NCBI GenBank assembly: GCA_963662175.1
Contig: OY759227.1
Location: 1,458,501 to 1,522,500, forward strand
Length of the DNA: 64,000 bases
Direction of reading: 5' to 3'
Source: Aradus depressus
Taxonomy: Eukaryota; Arthropoda; Insecta; Hemiptera; Aradidae
Shown: piece after piece, positions 31,335 through 42,221 of the stretch
How positions within the stretch are numbered: the stretch's first letter is position 1
How the letters are laid out: every line of letters starts with the position of its first letter
Notes under the pieces: model-generated
Databases searched by the model: none
Told to the model about the DNA's origin: nothing
The model's input: only the letters and a program-made list of their open reading frames with translations
Translations under genes and position numbers: made by a program

Positions 31335-33694
31335 AGAGCTATAATAAATCCTAAAAATTTGGATATTTATTGTTTTAAATACGCTATTTTATCGGCCCTA
31401 TTGCCCAATGAAATACTTGACAAAGGCAATGTATCTAATTACCGAAATATTAATCATAATTTGAATTTCGAATGTTTAAAATTTCCGGTGCAAATCAAAG
31501 ACATTGAAAAATTTGAAACTGCAAATAGCGTAAGTGTTAACGTATATTCCCTAGGGGCTAAAAATGAAATATACCCTATTAGAGTTACTAGAAAGGAAAA
31601 TATTCAACATTTCGATCTACTTTATTTAACTGATTTAGACTCAGAAAACACTCACTATTGTTTAATTAAACACTTTAAGAGATTAGTTCGTTCTCAAATT
31701 ATAAAACACGGAGGAAGAATTGAAATATGCAAGCAATGTTTTACACATTTTGGAGATCGGGGGAAAGTTTCGGCTATAGACCGACTATCCAACCATAAAT
31801 TGCTATGTTCAGAGAAAAAATTGGCTCGCATAAAGTTACCAGATGAGGGATCAGTCTTAAAATTTAAAAATGAAAAACATTTGCAGAAAATTCCTTCTGT
31901 AATTTATGCCGACCTAGAGACAGTTTTACTCCCCATTTCTGACCGATCAGAAGATTCTGAACCACTAAGAAAACACAGTAAAAACACAACTATAATAAAT
32001 CAGCATAAAGTAATGAGTTATGGATTTTATGTAAAATCAGATATCGTACATCCTAGTATTCCCACGCATCCAGAGATTTACACGGGAGAAGATGCAATAC
32101 AAAAATTTGCGAAGAGTCTTTACAAACTAGCTATTTCGATTTCAAATTTATACCAGCAAAATCGCGCAATGAATCCACTAACTGAGGAGGAATATTCTCG
32201 CATATTTAATGTTAATGACTGTGAGATATGTCATCTTCCCTTTAACGATATTAACAATATCAAAGTATTAATGTATATGATCACTGTCACGTCACGGGTA
32301 ATTTTCGCTTTGTTTGTCATTCAAATTGTAACTTAAAATTAAAAAAAACAAAATTTATCCCAATAATATTACACAATGCTTCTCACTTTGACAATCACTT
32401 CATAATAAAAGCTCTTGCAGAAGAAACATCTGGTGAAATAGACTTCATAGCAAGCACAGAAGAAACCTATATAAGTTTTTCAAAAAAAGTGGGTGCAATC
32501 AAATTGAGATTTATTGATTCCTATAGATTCATGTCCTTTAGCTTAAGTAAACTAGTTAGCTTTCTTAATAATTTCCCAATAATTGAAAATTTTTTTCCCA
32601 ACACAAGTAAGAAACACCTTCTAACAAAAAAAGGAATATAATTATATAATCACATTTGAAAAATTGAATGAAACATCATTGCCAGCAAAGCAACACTTTT
32701 ATAACATACTAACTGAAGAGGACATAAGCGATAAGGAGTATGAACACGCTATGGATGTTTGAGAAACCTTCAATGTTCAAACATTAAAGCAATATGGAGA
32801 ACATTATTTAAAACTTGATATTTTGCTCCTTTGTCAAGCGTTTAAAAATTTTAGAGAAAACTCAATACTAACGTATAAATTAGACCCAGTTTGGTACTTC
32901 TGAGCCCCAGGTTATTCACATGGGATGCAATGCTATATTATAAAAAGGTAAAATTACAATTGCTTACTGATTATGACCAAATACTTATGATAGAAGAGGG
33001 GATACGTGGGGGTATGACGCAATGCATTACAAGATACGCTAAAGCGAATAATCCCTATACGAAGGAAAAATACAATCCAGATATAGCAACCAGTTACATT
33101 ATTTATTTAGATGCCAATAACTTATATGGATGGGGAATGAACCAAATGTTGCCCTATGGAGACTTTGAATGGGTTGATGTAGACGATGATTTTCAAAAAA
33201 ACATTAAACATTTATTGAATTCATTGACTCCAGAGTCATCTTTAGCCTACATTTTTGATGTAGATGTAAATTATCCTGTTGAATTGCATAATTTACACAA
33301 TTTTCTTCCCTTATTTCCAGAAAAAAAATATCCACCTGATGGCAGCAAAAATAAAAAACCAATGAATAATTTAGACAACAAACGTAACTTTATATGTCAT
33401 TATTTAAATCTTAAACAAAGTCTAGATATGGGACTTGAACTCATCAAGATTAACGGAGCCTTAAAATTTAAACAATCTCTATGGCTAAAACCATATATTG
33501 AGTTAAATACTAAAAAAAGATCGGAAGATACTTGTGAATTTGACATACAACAATTTAAATTAATGAACAACACAATATTCGGCAAAAGTATTGAAAATAT
33601 CAGGAAGCGTCAAAATATAAAATTAGCAAACAAGTGGATCATTAATATGGAGAATAGTTTGTTTATGAGAAGAGAGCTATCAGGGAACAGGTAG
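31335..33694 (+). pseudogene. polB: Maverick/Polinton protein-primed type B DNA polymerase, fragment
   Basis: The frame is in mid-protein from its first base (Arg-Ala-Ile...), so the LTR insertion cut the gene. Recognisable parts: a cysteine-rich segment (CKQCFTHFG), exonuclease I (IYADLETVL, near 31902), a second zinc-type segment (CEICHLPF then DHCHVTGNFRF), exonuclease II (LHNASHFDNHFII, near 32370), exonuclease III (SYRFMSFSLSKL), palm motif A (IYLDANNLYGWGM, near 33105) and motif B (KLMNNTIFGKS, near 33560). A frameshift near 32270, stops near 32639, 32761 and 32901 and further shifts break it. Motif C and the C-terminus are lost at about 33690. No other Polinton gene is in view. The layout matches Polintons, or the related adintovirus-type polymerases, better than viral or phage relatives. 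Confidence 0.85.
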
Positions 33695-34130
33695 CTAGAT
33701 ATTTTTTGAGATGGCCTACCCAAGGAAGGGAGGATCCATGAAATCTACGACGATATAAAGTAATAATATGTGTTAGAAACATATGAGATATTTTTTGAGT
33801 ATATGAGATTATTTTTTTTGATGTTGAGGAGAAATAAAGGATAGGTAGGAAATAGGTGAAGACCTGATGAACGTCCCATAAATAATAAGAAACATACTTG
33901 TAAGGGAGGGATGAATTAAATAAATAAGAGAATAAGATGGATTTTTGATTGCTCGAATGTAGATGATAGGGTGAAATATTTATAAAATGAGACCATACAA
34001 TGAAAGTTTTGAATTTAGAAGGCAACCCGTTTATTTTTGTCATTGATTAAGGTCAACCCAGATTTTTTGAGAAATTTAAGTATTAAAGTGTAATTGTTAG
34101 AATTGGTTATCCATATTTTAGAGAAAATTA
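33670..34130 (+). mobile_element. LTR2-like 3' region fragment
   Basis: Diverged match to 54905-55280, including the conserved GCCTACCCAAGGAAGGGAGGATCC motif (33709-33732). It replaces the end of the polymerase gene. No LTR or gag is present. From 34131 to 34290 I see only AT-rich sequence. Confidence 0.6.
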
Positions 34131-34315
34131 GTTGATGTATGTTTCTGTTTTTTTTTTGCCTAAAATAAGTTGATTACTGTGAAAGATGGAGAAAGGACGA
34201 AAATTATGTAAAATAAATATTGAAGCTTTGGTACCCATAGTAAAAAATTACCTAATAAATTGTTTTCTATTATATTAATTATAGATGTCTTTTTTTTTTT
34301 TTTTTTTTTTTTTTC

Positions 34316-34708
34316 TCTTTTTGGCCTCGGCAGACACCACACTAGCCATTACTATTCTTAAACTACACTATAAAAGATAATTCTGCTAAAGACGGGATAC
34401 TGGAGGGAGGAGCCCAAACAGAGGGCCCAAGCAAGCGGCCCCAGCCAAGCCGGGGGACAGCCGGGGGCACCGCCGGACCACATCACCCAAAACAATAAAC
34501 ATAGCGCCGACCAGTGACTGGAGTGGAGGCTCCTGAAGGAAGGTCTGCATGTAGTGCCGGCCGTCCAGACCTTCGGAGCTCCTGGGTCTATAGACCAGTG
34601 CCCCGACAGCGCCCCCCACAGACCGCCAGCCAAGCCAGCAACCCCAAGCCCAGGCCCCCCACCGGAACCCGCCCCCCCAGTCAGAGCTTACATTGGTTCA
34701 ATTTATAG
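34316..34708 (-). other. GC-rich 3' untranslated region of the non-LTR element
   Basis: Strikingly GC-rich with G/C runs amid an AT-rich window. It matches 63430-63780 inverted, with a ~45-bp difference near 34690-34735. Short ORFs here have no support. Confidence 0.65.
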
Positions 34709-36188
34709 CTAAGGAATCTGGGGCTGATTTTGAATTTGCATTATAAATCTGTAAATGGATTGGTAAATAAAAATGTTGCGGGTTATTAAAAGCTGGGGAT
34801 AGTACAGGTTCTCCTCCACCCGACACACCCGGCACAGTGGGCTGTCTGCCTTGCCTATCCTAAAGAGATATGTTCCACAGATCCCGTGGTTCATCCTCAA
34901 TCTATTGATAACAGTACATACAGACTTGGGGAGACAGGCCTCCCTGTACCAGGGTTCTGAGCCCACTCTCGGGTTTATCCTCTTATACCAACTTCCTTTG
35001 TCTCTACTGGTATACATCTCTTGCCAAATGGACAGACAGTTCCTTTTAATTTGTCTACTAAGATCCTCTTTGGGTAGCCGGACTGGTAAGGGGGTCCCTT
35101 CTGATAACGCTTGTTTAGCAAAACCATCCACCACTTCGTTATATTTTATTCCTATATGCGCCTTTATCCAACAGAACACTACAACTTTGCCTGACTCTTG
35201 TATGTTGTTTAAAGTCAATAGGAGGTCCAACTCGAAATTACTTAAGTGAACTCCAATTTTAATATTGCTAAGTTTTCTAATACAACTTTGACTGTCGGAA
35301 AAGATAACCACTCTATTGAAAGGTAACTTCTCTAAGTACTTTAAAGCCTCGAGAATGGCAACTAACTCGGCAGAATATATTGTTGTTAGCTCTGGCAACT
35401 TAAACAACTCAGATCTATCTAATTGTGGGTCAAAGAAGGCACAACCTACCTTACTGTCTTTTACAGAGCCATCTGTAAAAATATAATGCCACTGTGGCCA
35501 TAAAAGCTGGATATCCATGGAGAAAGCAGAGTTGGTAAATAGCAATGGGATTGACGAATAGTCTCGCAAAAAGGCCGTAGAGATAGCAACTTTATGCAAG
35601 AATTACTGTGAGTTGTACACCGGTAATTTTGTGTTTACATAAATTTGGGTGTAACATTTGGTTATGGCTGTGAAATTATATGCTAAACTGGGTGACCTTT
35701 TTTCCTGCCAGAAGCTACTTGTTAGATCTAATTTTACTAATTGGGATATTTTATTAACTGTTGGAGATTCTATAGAAATGAGTCGCAGCAAAAACCTTTG
35801 GGTTAAGATTTGTCGCCGAACTTCTAGCGGCGGTTCATTCGCTTCTGCATGAATAACATCTATCGGGGTGCTCCGTAGATATCCTTGGATTTGCCGCAAA
35901 CAGCGATTAATTGTACCTTCTGGAGATTGGTTTTCGCTGCGTCGCCATAAAATAATGAGCCGAAGTCTATTATGGATCTTATGTTGGATCTGTAAAAGAG
36001 GAGGCCGATATTTGGATCTGAGCCCCACCTAAAATGGCTGAAACAGCGCAAGATGTTGATCCGGGATTCTAACTGACCCAACAGATAGTTAATGTGCGCT
36101 TTCCAACTTAAAGTTTTATCTAAGTACAGACCAAAGAATTTAGCTTCCTTATTTACCCTATAGTTATCATTACCAAGAGTGACTACTT
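34709..36188 (-). pseudogene. Non-LTR pol, post-RT and RNase H part (minus)
   Basis: From 36188 downwards: LGNDNYRVNKEAKFFGLYLDKTLSWKAHINYLLGQ (RT thumb region), a frameshift near 35900, then after a stop near 35600 an RNase H domain with FTDGSVKDS, AELVAILEAL, FSDSQSC and WIKAHIGIKYNEVVDGFAKQ. These supply the D-E-D-D set. The C-terminal CRVC half of an HCCH zinc segment is present, but about 30 residues including the His and last Cys seen in the plus copy (63250-63350) are deleted. Confidence 0.75.
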
Positions 36189-36639
36189 GAGTCGCCCATT
36201 TCCAAAGCCCGCTCTGTCCAGTACAACTCGTTTTGAGATAATGACTAAAAACTGTTACATCCACTTGGAAACAAGCTAGAAACGTGATTTTTTTTTTTCT
36301 AATTTTTTCGTCAACCCCTTTTTTCGTTCTATGAAACCCCTGCACTTCACAGGTTAATAATTTTTCTTGGAACGCAGAAAGTAGGATGGACATAGTGGGT
36401 TTTGAAACACTAAGGGTGACAAAGTGGATTCAGGAAAAGTATATAATGGACAAAGTGGGTTAGGTGGAAAAAAATGCGCGATTGAAGACAATGCTCATTC
36501 CTTTTCATTTCAGCAATAAAATATTTATGTATATATATACCTATAGTTTATTTATTTGCAATCTATATACAATTAATATAATGAGCAAATTTGGTAACTG
36601 TATGCCTGAGTGTCTATGCCACATGTTGGGAGAGGCCAG

Positions 36640-37060
36640 CCAGCGCTGACAATCCCTAGAAACTAATACAATGTTGGATTTCACTTAGAAGATCTCGAGG
36701 CCACCTTCTATTCAGACGGCGTGGAGGATTGTCAGGAAAGTTTATTGTGGAAATTTAAGAATCGAGATTGGACGAGTTCTTGGACGGTTGGGAGGTTTAG
36801 GTCTTCATGGAGTAATTTATGTGACGTAGAAGGGAGCATTTACAATTCGACGAAGGACTTTGGACTGGAAAGCTTGGATGCGGTTTATATTGGATTGTTT
36901 GGCTGTACCCCATAGTTCGAGGCCGTATGTCCATATTGGGCGTATTATAGTCTAGTAAATGGTCAGTTTGTTGGCAGTATCTCTAAAATTAACAAATTGT
37001 CTCAAAGAATAAATAGTTCTAAAAGGTAAAATAACAGGTAGGTAGGTTTTCAGAATTCCT
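36640..37060 (-). pseudogene. Jockey-like reverse transcriptase C-terminal fragment
   Basis: On the minus strand, around 36990-36890, the reading gives KLTIY-stop-TIIRPIWTYGLELWGTA, followed by QAFQSKVLRRIVNAPFYVTNYS and, one frame over, LNLPTVQELVQSRFLNFHNKL. This is the standard region after the RT domain in Jockey-clade elements. It has stops and at least one frameshift. It lies inside the TIR transposon, either captured or inserted; no poly(A) or target duplication is evident. Confidence 0.7.
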
Positions 37061-37082
37061 ATTCAACCCTTTCTGGCCACAT

Positions 37083-37650
37083 TCACTTCTTTTGGTATTT
37101 AAAAAATTGAGATTCGTGTATAATAGCACCTGCATCTTGCTCATCGTCTAGTTGGTTAGGCACAGCTACATCTTCGAGGACCACAATTTCTTCTACCTCT
37201 TCCTCCTGATGCTCTTCTTCCCCCAAGTTTCTGTCACAGTTGTCAATGTGCTCATTAGCACGAAAAACTATGTTGTTGTAGTAAATTAACCGTGGATCTT
37301 CAGTCCAATCGCTGCCGAAATGCTTGGTTAGGAGATTCTGGACATCTTCAATTTTTTTCGGGTTTATAGGTTTCCCTATGGGAATCAATTCGACTCCGAA
37401 TATCCAATGACCAGGCACTCTGGTCTTTTTAGATAGTGTCACCACTATCCTCTTACACTGGTTGAATTGGAAATGCCAATCTGTCGTTTTCTTGACAACT
37501 TCCTTCATCTGTCCCTTAAAATCGTAGACCGAGCAGGACTCTCCTAATCGTGAAACAGTTGGATATTATCTCAATATACCCGCCAGGAGTCAAAATCTCA
37601 CTTCTGCAGCGAAACTCTCGTTCTAATATACCAAAGACCCTGTCGGGAGA
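37083..37650 (-). pseudogene. Unknown protein, possibly DUF7869-like, in TIR transposon
   Basis: The minus-strand frame from 37508 gives 141 residues: DWHFQFNQCKRIVVTLSKK, then WIFGVELIPIGKPINPKK, then a strongly acidic tail. Upstream, to about 37650, an adjoining frame reads MSPDRVFGILEREFRCRSEIL, so one frameshift near 37547 separates two parts of one gene. The DRVFG...E..., DFK..., WHFQ..QCKR pattern recalls C-terminal parts of arthropod proteins annotated with DUF7869; this is from memory and not verified. If correct it may be a remnant of the element's own transposase-type protein. Confidence 0.4.
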
Positions 37651-38012
37651 CATAAAGAAAAAGTGTTTTCTGTATGAATTGAAGAAAAAAAAACGGGTTC
37701 TATTCTAAACTTCTAGTTGCAAGAGGACAGAGTGAGTTTTGGAACTCTGAAGGTAAGAAAAATGAAATAGCAACAGACAAAGTGAGTTTCGTTCCTGGTT
37801 GGACGAAGTGGGTTATGGAACTGCAAAGCCCGTTGACAAAGTGAGTTTTGAAACTCAACCCACATTTCACCAGCTGTTTTAAATATCACAGAGTGAGTTT
37901 AGCTAAAAACCGATTTCACCGTCTCATTCTACGCTATCGATTTAGTTAAAATTGATACCTAACTCATTTTTTTTTTTAAATTGACAGAGTGGCCTTTGGA
38001 AATGGGCGACTT

Positions 38013-38396
38013 ACTTCTCCCAAAGGTAACCTTCTCTGCCGAGAGAACGGACACAAAAAGGACTTACTAGAGGATATCGACAATCCGATCTGAATGAACC
38101 ATGCCTTGAGACTGGACATTGCAGTGCTAAGCGACTCTAAAGCCTTTTCAACGTTTTTATGTATTACATAAAGACAAATATCGTCAGCATATTGCAGAAT
38201 TCTCACACCAGGGGGTAAAACAGATTCAATACCAGAAACGTATAAGGCGTACAAAATGGGACTAAGTATATCACCCTGAGGGAGCCCGCTGTTAGCTACC
38301 CTAGGACCACACATAGTGTTACCAACTCTGAGATAAATATTTCTAACTGAAGCTAGATTTATAATACTTTTAGCCACTTTCCCTGGGATGTAAATA
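38013..38396 (-). pseudogene. Non-LTR RT palm fragment (minus)
   Basis: It reads IPGKVAKSIINLAS, then LPQGDILSPILYALYV (motif B) and LQYADDICLYV (catalytic YADD), then SSLKAWFIQIGLSISSSKS. The 5' part with motif A is missing: homology to the plus-strand copy ends at about 38396 and AT-rich sequence begins. The element continues after the TIR transposon at 36188. Confidence 0.8.
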
Positions 38397-38699
38397 TATA
38401 TATTATTCAAACCTTAGTAAGTAAGTTGTGTTATTTTGTGAAATTCGTGTACAGTTTGAGAATAAATGAGATGTTTTTTTTGTTAATCATAGATTTTAGA
38501 TATAAGTTGTTTGAACACTCGTTTTTTTTTCTTGTATAACATTTTTTTTTAGTATGGAAATTATTGTATGTAGGAATAAAATTGCCCTATGTACAATTTT
38601 AGTAAAATAAGTGGAGGGTAAATGTTATGTAGTCAATTTTCGAATAGATCTAAAACATATTCTGTAAAATAAATAATAATATATAAACAATATAAAGTA
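38397..38699. other. AT-rich spacer
   Basis: No coding frame, repeat or RNA gene recognised. Confidence 0.5.
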
Positions 38700-39360
38700 T
38701 GGAGGAAGAAATTAATTCTGGAGGCTGGCTGGAGGGACCCGGCTCAGGTACCGAGGGATAGCACGGAGGGCACCATCAGTTACCTGAATGAGTATTTGTA
38801 TAGCCTTTTACAACCCATCCAGTTGACAGAAGGGTACCCGATTAGAGCCCAAGCCCTCTGTTAGGGTCATATAAACCTCCAGGGTGCACAACTGGGCTCA
38901 CATAAATTTGCCTCGAGTGTCAACCTATCCACTCTTCAATGGATAAAGTTCCCCCTTTGAAGTCTGCTCCCGGATCTCCGCCAGGGAGAATCGCAAAGTA
39001 GTGGGGGAAGATGCAAGCCTCGGGAAGTGCAGAGCTCAAGTCATCAGAGTTTCAAGTGAGCAGTTGAGGTCCAAGAGTCTCGGAGTTCACTTCCTAGAGA
39101 GCTAGTTGAGGTCTAGAGGTGGAAGTGGACACTTCACTTTTCTGGATCAGTGGAAGTCTGGAGATTCATTCGTCAGTCGAGATCCACCAGTGGAAGTCTT
39201 CAGCTCCAGTCCAGAGCGGCAGTTGATGCCCAGACCTTGAGGAGGAACTCAGCCAGCAGTCATCCATTTCCACTCGAAAGTCCCCGCAGAGGTATCCAGG
39301 ACCCAGCATCCAGTCAGCTATCTACCCAGCCCCGTCTCTCTACAGCTTTCAGTAGTAATA
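38700..39360. other. Unidentified GC-richer segment with short direct repeats
   Basis: About 660 bp clearly richer in G+C than both neighbours. It has short repeats (AGTTGAGGTC twice, AGTGGAAGTC twice). The 104-codon frame at 39150 has no recognisable domain. It could be an untranslated region or LTR of an element absent from the rest of the window, or host sequence; no second copy is here. Confidence 0.35.
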
Positions 39361-39769
39361 AGGTTTATATATTATATTATATTTTATTTTTAATTTTAAG
39401 TATTAAATTTTTTAGTATTGTAAATATATTCATTTTTAAATATGAGTTGCTAATTTTTCAGTAGTTTGTTTCCCATGCCATCGCAAGTCAATATTGATTT
39501 AAGAATTTGGGTTTTCAAAACTCTTTTCGCTGAACGAATCTTTTCGCCTTTGGACTATAGAAATCCAATTTATATATTAAAATCAGTAAATTTAAATGAT
39601 CGTCTATTATATAGATGATCTAGCATCCTTTGGACATCTTAAATTAGTAAAGACAAAGCAGCATTTTTGAGAACATCTCCGCAGTTTAGAACTAAAGTAA
39701 ATAGAAATCACATTTTATTATTAAAAACGCGACGCGCAACCTTCAAATATTACAAACTGTATTTATTCG
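39361..39769. other. AT-rich spacer
   Basis: Nothing recognised beyond AT-rich sequence. Confidence 0.5.
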
Positions 39770-40003
39770 GTTTTTTTAATTTCTCAAATTGATTATTTTC
39801 TTCTGTCGATTGCTGCTCAATTTTGGAATTTAATTCTGATTTCATTTCGTTTAAAGTTTTTGATTGTTGCTCGAATTTTAAATTTTATTCTGATTTCATT
39901 TCGTATTCATTTTTTGATAGTTGCTCGAATTTTAAATTTAATTCTGATTTCATTTCGTTTATATTTTTCATTAACATTTCCAACATTTTTTCTAACCCCA
40001 TAC
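39770..40003 (-). pseudogene. Coiled-coil Gag-like remnant with ~66-bp repeats
   Basis: On the minus strand it reads LEKMLEMLMKNINEMKSEL then three copies of a 20-22-residue unit (NLKFEQxSK..NEMKSEL), one with a stop codon. The Asn/Lys/Glu-rich heptads resemble the gag coiled coils elsewhere in the window, but the sequence belongs to neither family. Too short to assign. Confidence 0.4.
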
Positions 40004-40112
40004 TTCTAACCCCTCACTTTTTGGCTAAAGGCCCTCATCCGTTTTATTTTTTATAATTTTTGGAGTACATGTTTCTCTCTCGGTTTACTTCTTCGTTTAT
40101 CGTTATATTAGG

Positions 40113-40867
40113 CCAGTCAGTAGAGGATCGAAACAGGGGGGTACGTTGCAAAAGGTCTTGTAGAAGCTTTTATTTTTTTATCTTGTATATATGTGTACGA
40201 ACATGTAAAAAACAAAAATGCTAATACGGGCGACCTCGGGACAACTTTTGGCAGCGAAAAAACCTCGAAGTTTTAGGACTTTTTTGGGTTTTTTGCCTTT
40301 AACTCCTAAAAAATGCATCCTAGCGAAAAAGTTACAATGTAATAAATTGAAGAGCATTACATTCTGCGTTGACTGAGTAACAAAACTTAATAATTCAATT
40401 AAGTGGTATGGTCGAAAACCACGGTCAGATAATGACGATTTTTTCCAACTTTGTCAAAAACTGAGATGCAGTACTATATATGAGTCTACAGCTTGTGAAT
40501 GAGTTTTCTAAGAGAAAAACTTATGGAATAAATGTTGTAGAGCATCAAATTCTGCGTCTACTGAGTACCAACATTTTTGAATTTGGCGAAGTACACTTCT
40601 CGAAATTGGCAATCTCCCGACTTCCGGTACAGTACGGGTGTATATCCTACAGAGTTATTCTTGGTTTAGTATCATCAAATAATCATTTAAAAATGTGAAT
40701 CAGTTAGGAGAAAACACAGGAGTAAATAAGAAAACATATGAATGTAATTTAAAAAATACATAAGTTCTAGTATGCCTCATCTTTTCCTGAGCCGTTTGGA
40801 TGGCCCCGGCTCCTCTACTGGCAACTGTGAAGGTGGTAGGAAGCTCTCATCATCCTGCTCTGGTGGA
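40113..40867 (+). repeat. Left inverted arm of the long-TIR element
   Basis: Reverse complement of 42136-42875 with few differences (a handful of substitutions and small indels between CCAGTCAGTAGAGG and GTACGTTGC). It ends at CCTGCTCTGGT. Confidence 0.9.
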
Positions 40868-40870
40868 GTG

Positions 40871-42221
40871 GCGAGTTCCTCCAGAGCTACTTTTTCACGT
40901 ACGACCTCGCGCCCTACCCGATGTCACTCTTTGCAGAAGGAGCCATGCGGAAAAGAACCAAGTCGTCTATGTACGCAGCATTCACCCCGCTTGCCTCCAA
41001 AGCTACAAAAGGGTGACAGTATTTCGCAGTAGTGGATGGAGGCTATCTGCTTCATAAAGTCTTTTGGCCTCGCAATGCCTCCTTCGCAACCATTGCCAAG
41101 AGCTACTCCTCTTTTTTAAAAAGACACTACGGGTACACGAATGTTGCCGTTGTGTTCGACGGGTACCCTGCTCAGAGTGGCACCAAAAGATCCGAGCGAT
41201 TGCGGCGGATGAAGATTCACCAATCCCCCGAAGTGATCTTTGAGGTGAATACAATGAACCAAGTCCCTCAGGAAACCTTTTTGGCCAATGAGCAAAATAA
41301 AAGTAGTCTCATTGAAGTCCTGAAAAGTCTCTTCGAAGATTGTGACATTGAAGTCAGTCAGGCCCAAGAAGATGCTGACTTGCTCATTGTTAACACCGCC
41401 ATTTCCAAGGCCAAGGAGCACGAAGATGTCAGGATAATTGGAGAGGACATAGACCTCCTTGTGCTTATGATAGGGCTTGGCCAGCCATGCACCAACTTGG
41501 TCTTTCTGAAGCCTGGAAGAGGGGGTGCTGCTGATATGCAATATTTGACATCTTTCAAATTCGACCAATCCATATCCAGCCACATCCTTTTCATCCACGC
41601 GTTTAGTGCATCAACTATTTTTGGCCAAGGAAAGATGAAACTGAGCAGCATGGTCACCTTTTCGAAAGAACTGAAGGACACCTCCCGACGGTTCCTCAAC
41701 ACACTCACCAGCCATGATGAGATTGCTGAGGCTGGTGCGCGTATTTTCGCGGTCATCTATACCGGTGACTCCACCAACGTAGCTCTGGATGAACTCGCCA
41801 CTCCACTTTCACACGAGCAGTGACCAAGGGAAAAGTGGACCTCGCAAGACTGCCACCTACTTATGATGCTGCACGCCACCAGTCATACCGGTGTTTCCAT
41901 CAAAAACAGACATGGTTGGGTAACACAATTAACCCGGAGGAGTGGGGATGGGTGCGCAGTATTGCGGGTCGTCAGAGACGTGGCTCCCTTGTCTCTACTC
42001 AAGACAGTGTCATGAAGTGCTCTTCCATATTCAAGCATTGCTGTGATCAACAATGTGACAACATTTTACCACAGGTAATTGACGATGATGACGACGAAGA
42101 TCACTTCAACCAGCTATTGGAGCCCGAGGAACAACCAGAGCAGGATGATGAGAGCTTCCTACCACCTTCACAGTTGCCAGTAGAGGAGCCGGGGCCATCC
42201 AAACGGCTCAGGAAAAGATGA
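40871..42221 (+). pseudogene. FEN1/PIN-like nuclease family protein, 5'-truncated and broken
   Basis: The frame enters after the left arm reading YFFTYDLAPYPMSLFAEGAMRK, passes a TGA at 41014-41016, and continues FAVVDGGYLLHKVFWP, VAVVFDGYP, RRMKIHQSPEVIF, NEQNKSSLIEVL, QEDADLLIVNTAISKA, VRIIGEDIDLLVLMIG and HAFS...IFGQGKMK. The Asp-rich VVFDGYP / DADLLIV / GEDIDLLVL series is typical of the FEN1/XPG-like PIN fold. A frameshift near 41815 leads to LARLPPTYDAARHQSYRCF and NPEEWGW, then an acidic tail and basic end (41820-42221). A few residues after HAFS seem missing. This matches, from memory, a multi-copy metazoan family of unknown function. No ATG start is left. Confidence 0.65.

Larger units (their letters stand above)
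36189..38012. mobile_element. TIR DNA transposon (ACTT target duplication)
   Basis: Inserted in the non-LTR element: the plus-strand copy (61865-61890) shows the empty site with a single ACTT, while ACTT flanks this segment at 36185-36188 and 38013-38016. The ends are inverted repeats of about 30 bp with three mismatches, beginning RAGTCGCCCATTTCC and reaching CTCTGTC. Both subterminal zones carry GACARAGTGRGTT-like repeats (about 36388, 36411, 36446; 37726, 37771, 37801, 37834, 37888), related to the TIR's inner part. The inside holds a Jockey-like fragment and a broken gene with some likeness to arthropod DUF7869-type proteins. The superfamily is not recognised. Confidence 0.7.
34291..38396 (-). 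mobile_element. RNase H-bearing non-LTR retrotransposon, 5'-truncated, minus
   Basis: The minus-strand 3' end is a poly(A) (T-run 34291-34315) after a GC-rich 3' untranslated region (34320-34700). The coding part, read from 38396 downwards, gives RT motifs, the region after RT, RNase H and a C-terminal zinc segment. A TIR transposon (36189-38012) interrupts it. The plus-strand copy at 61405-63785 gives the uninterrupted order. RNase H plus this layout fits the I superfamily (I, Loa, Outcast, Nimb and relatives); I cannot fix the clade. Confidence 0.75.

Noticed and set aside
34358..34708. GC-rich ORFs in the non-LTR 3' region
   Set aside because: Low stop frequency is expected from composition; frames differ between the two copies and no domain is recognisable.
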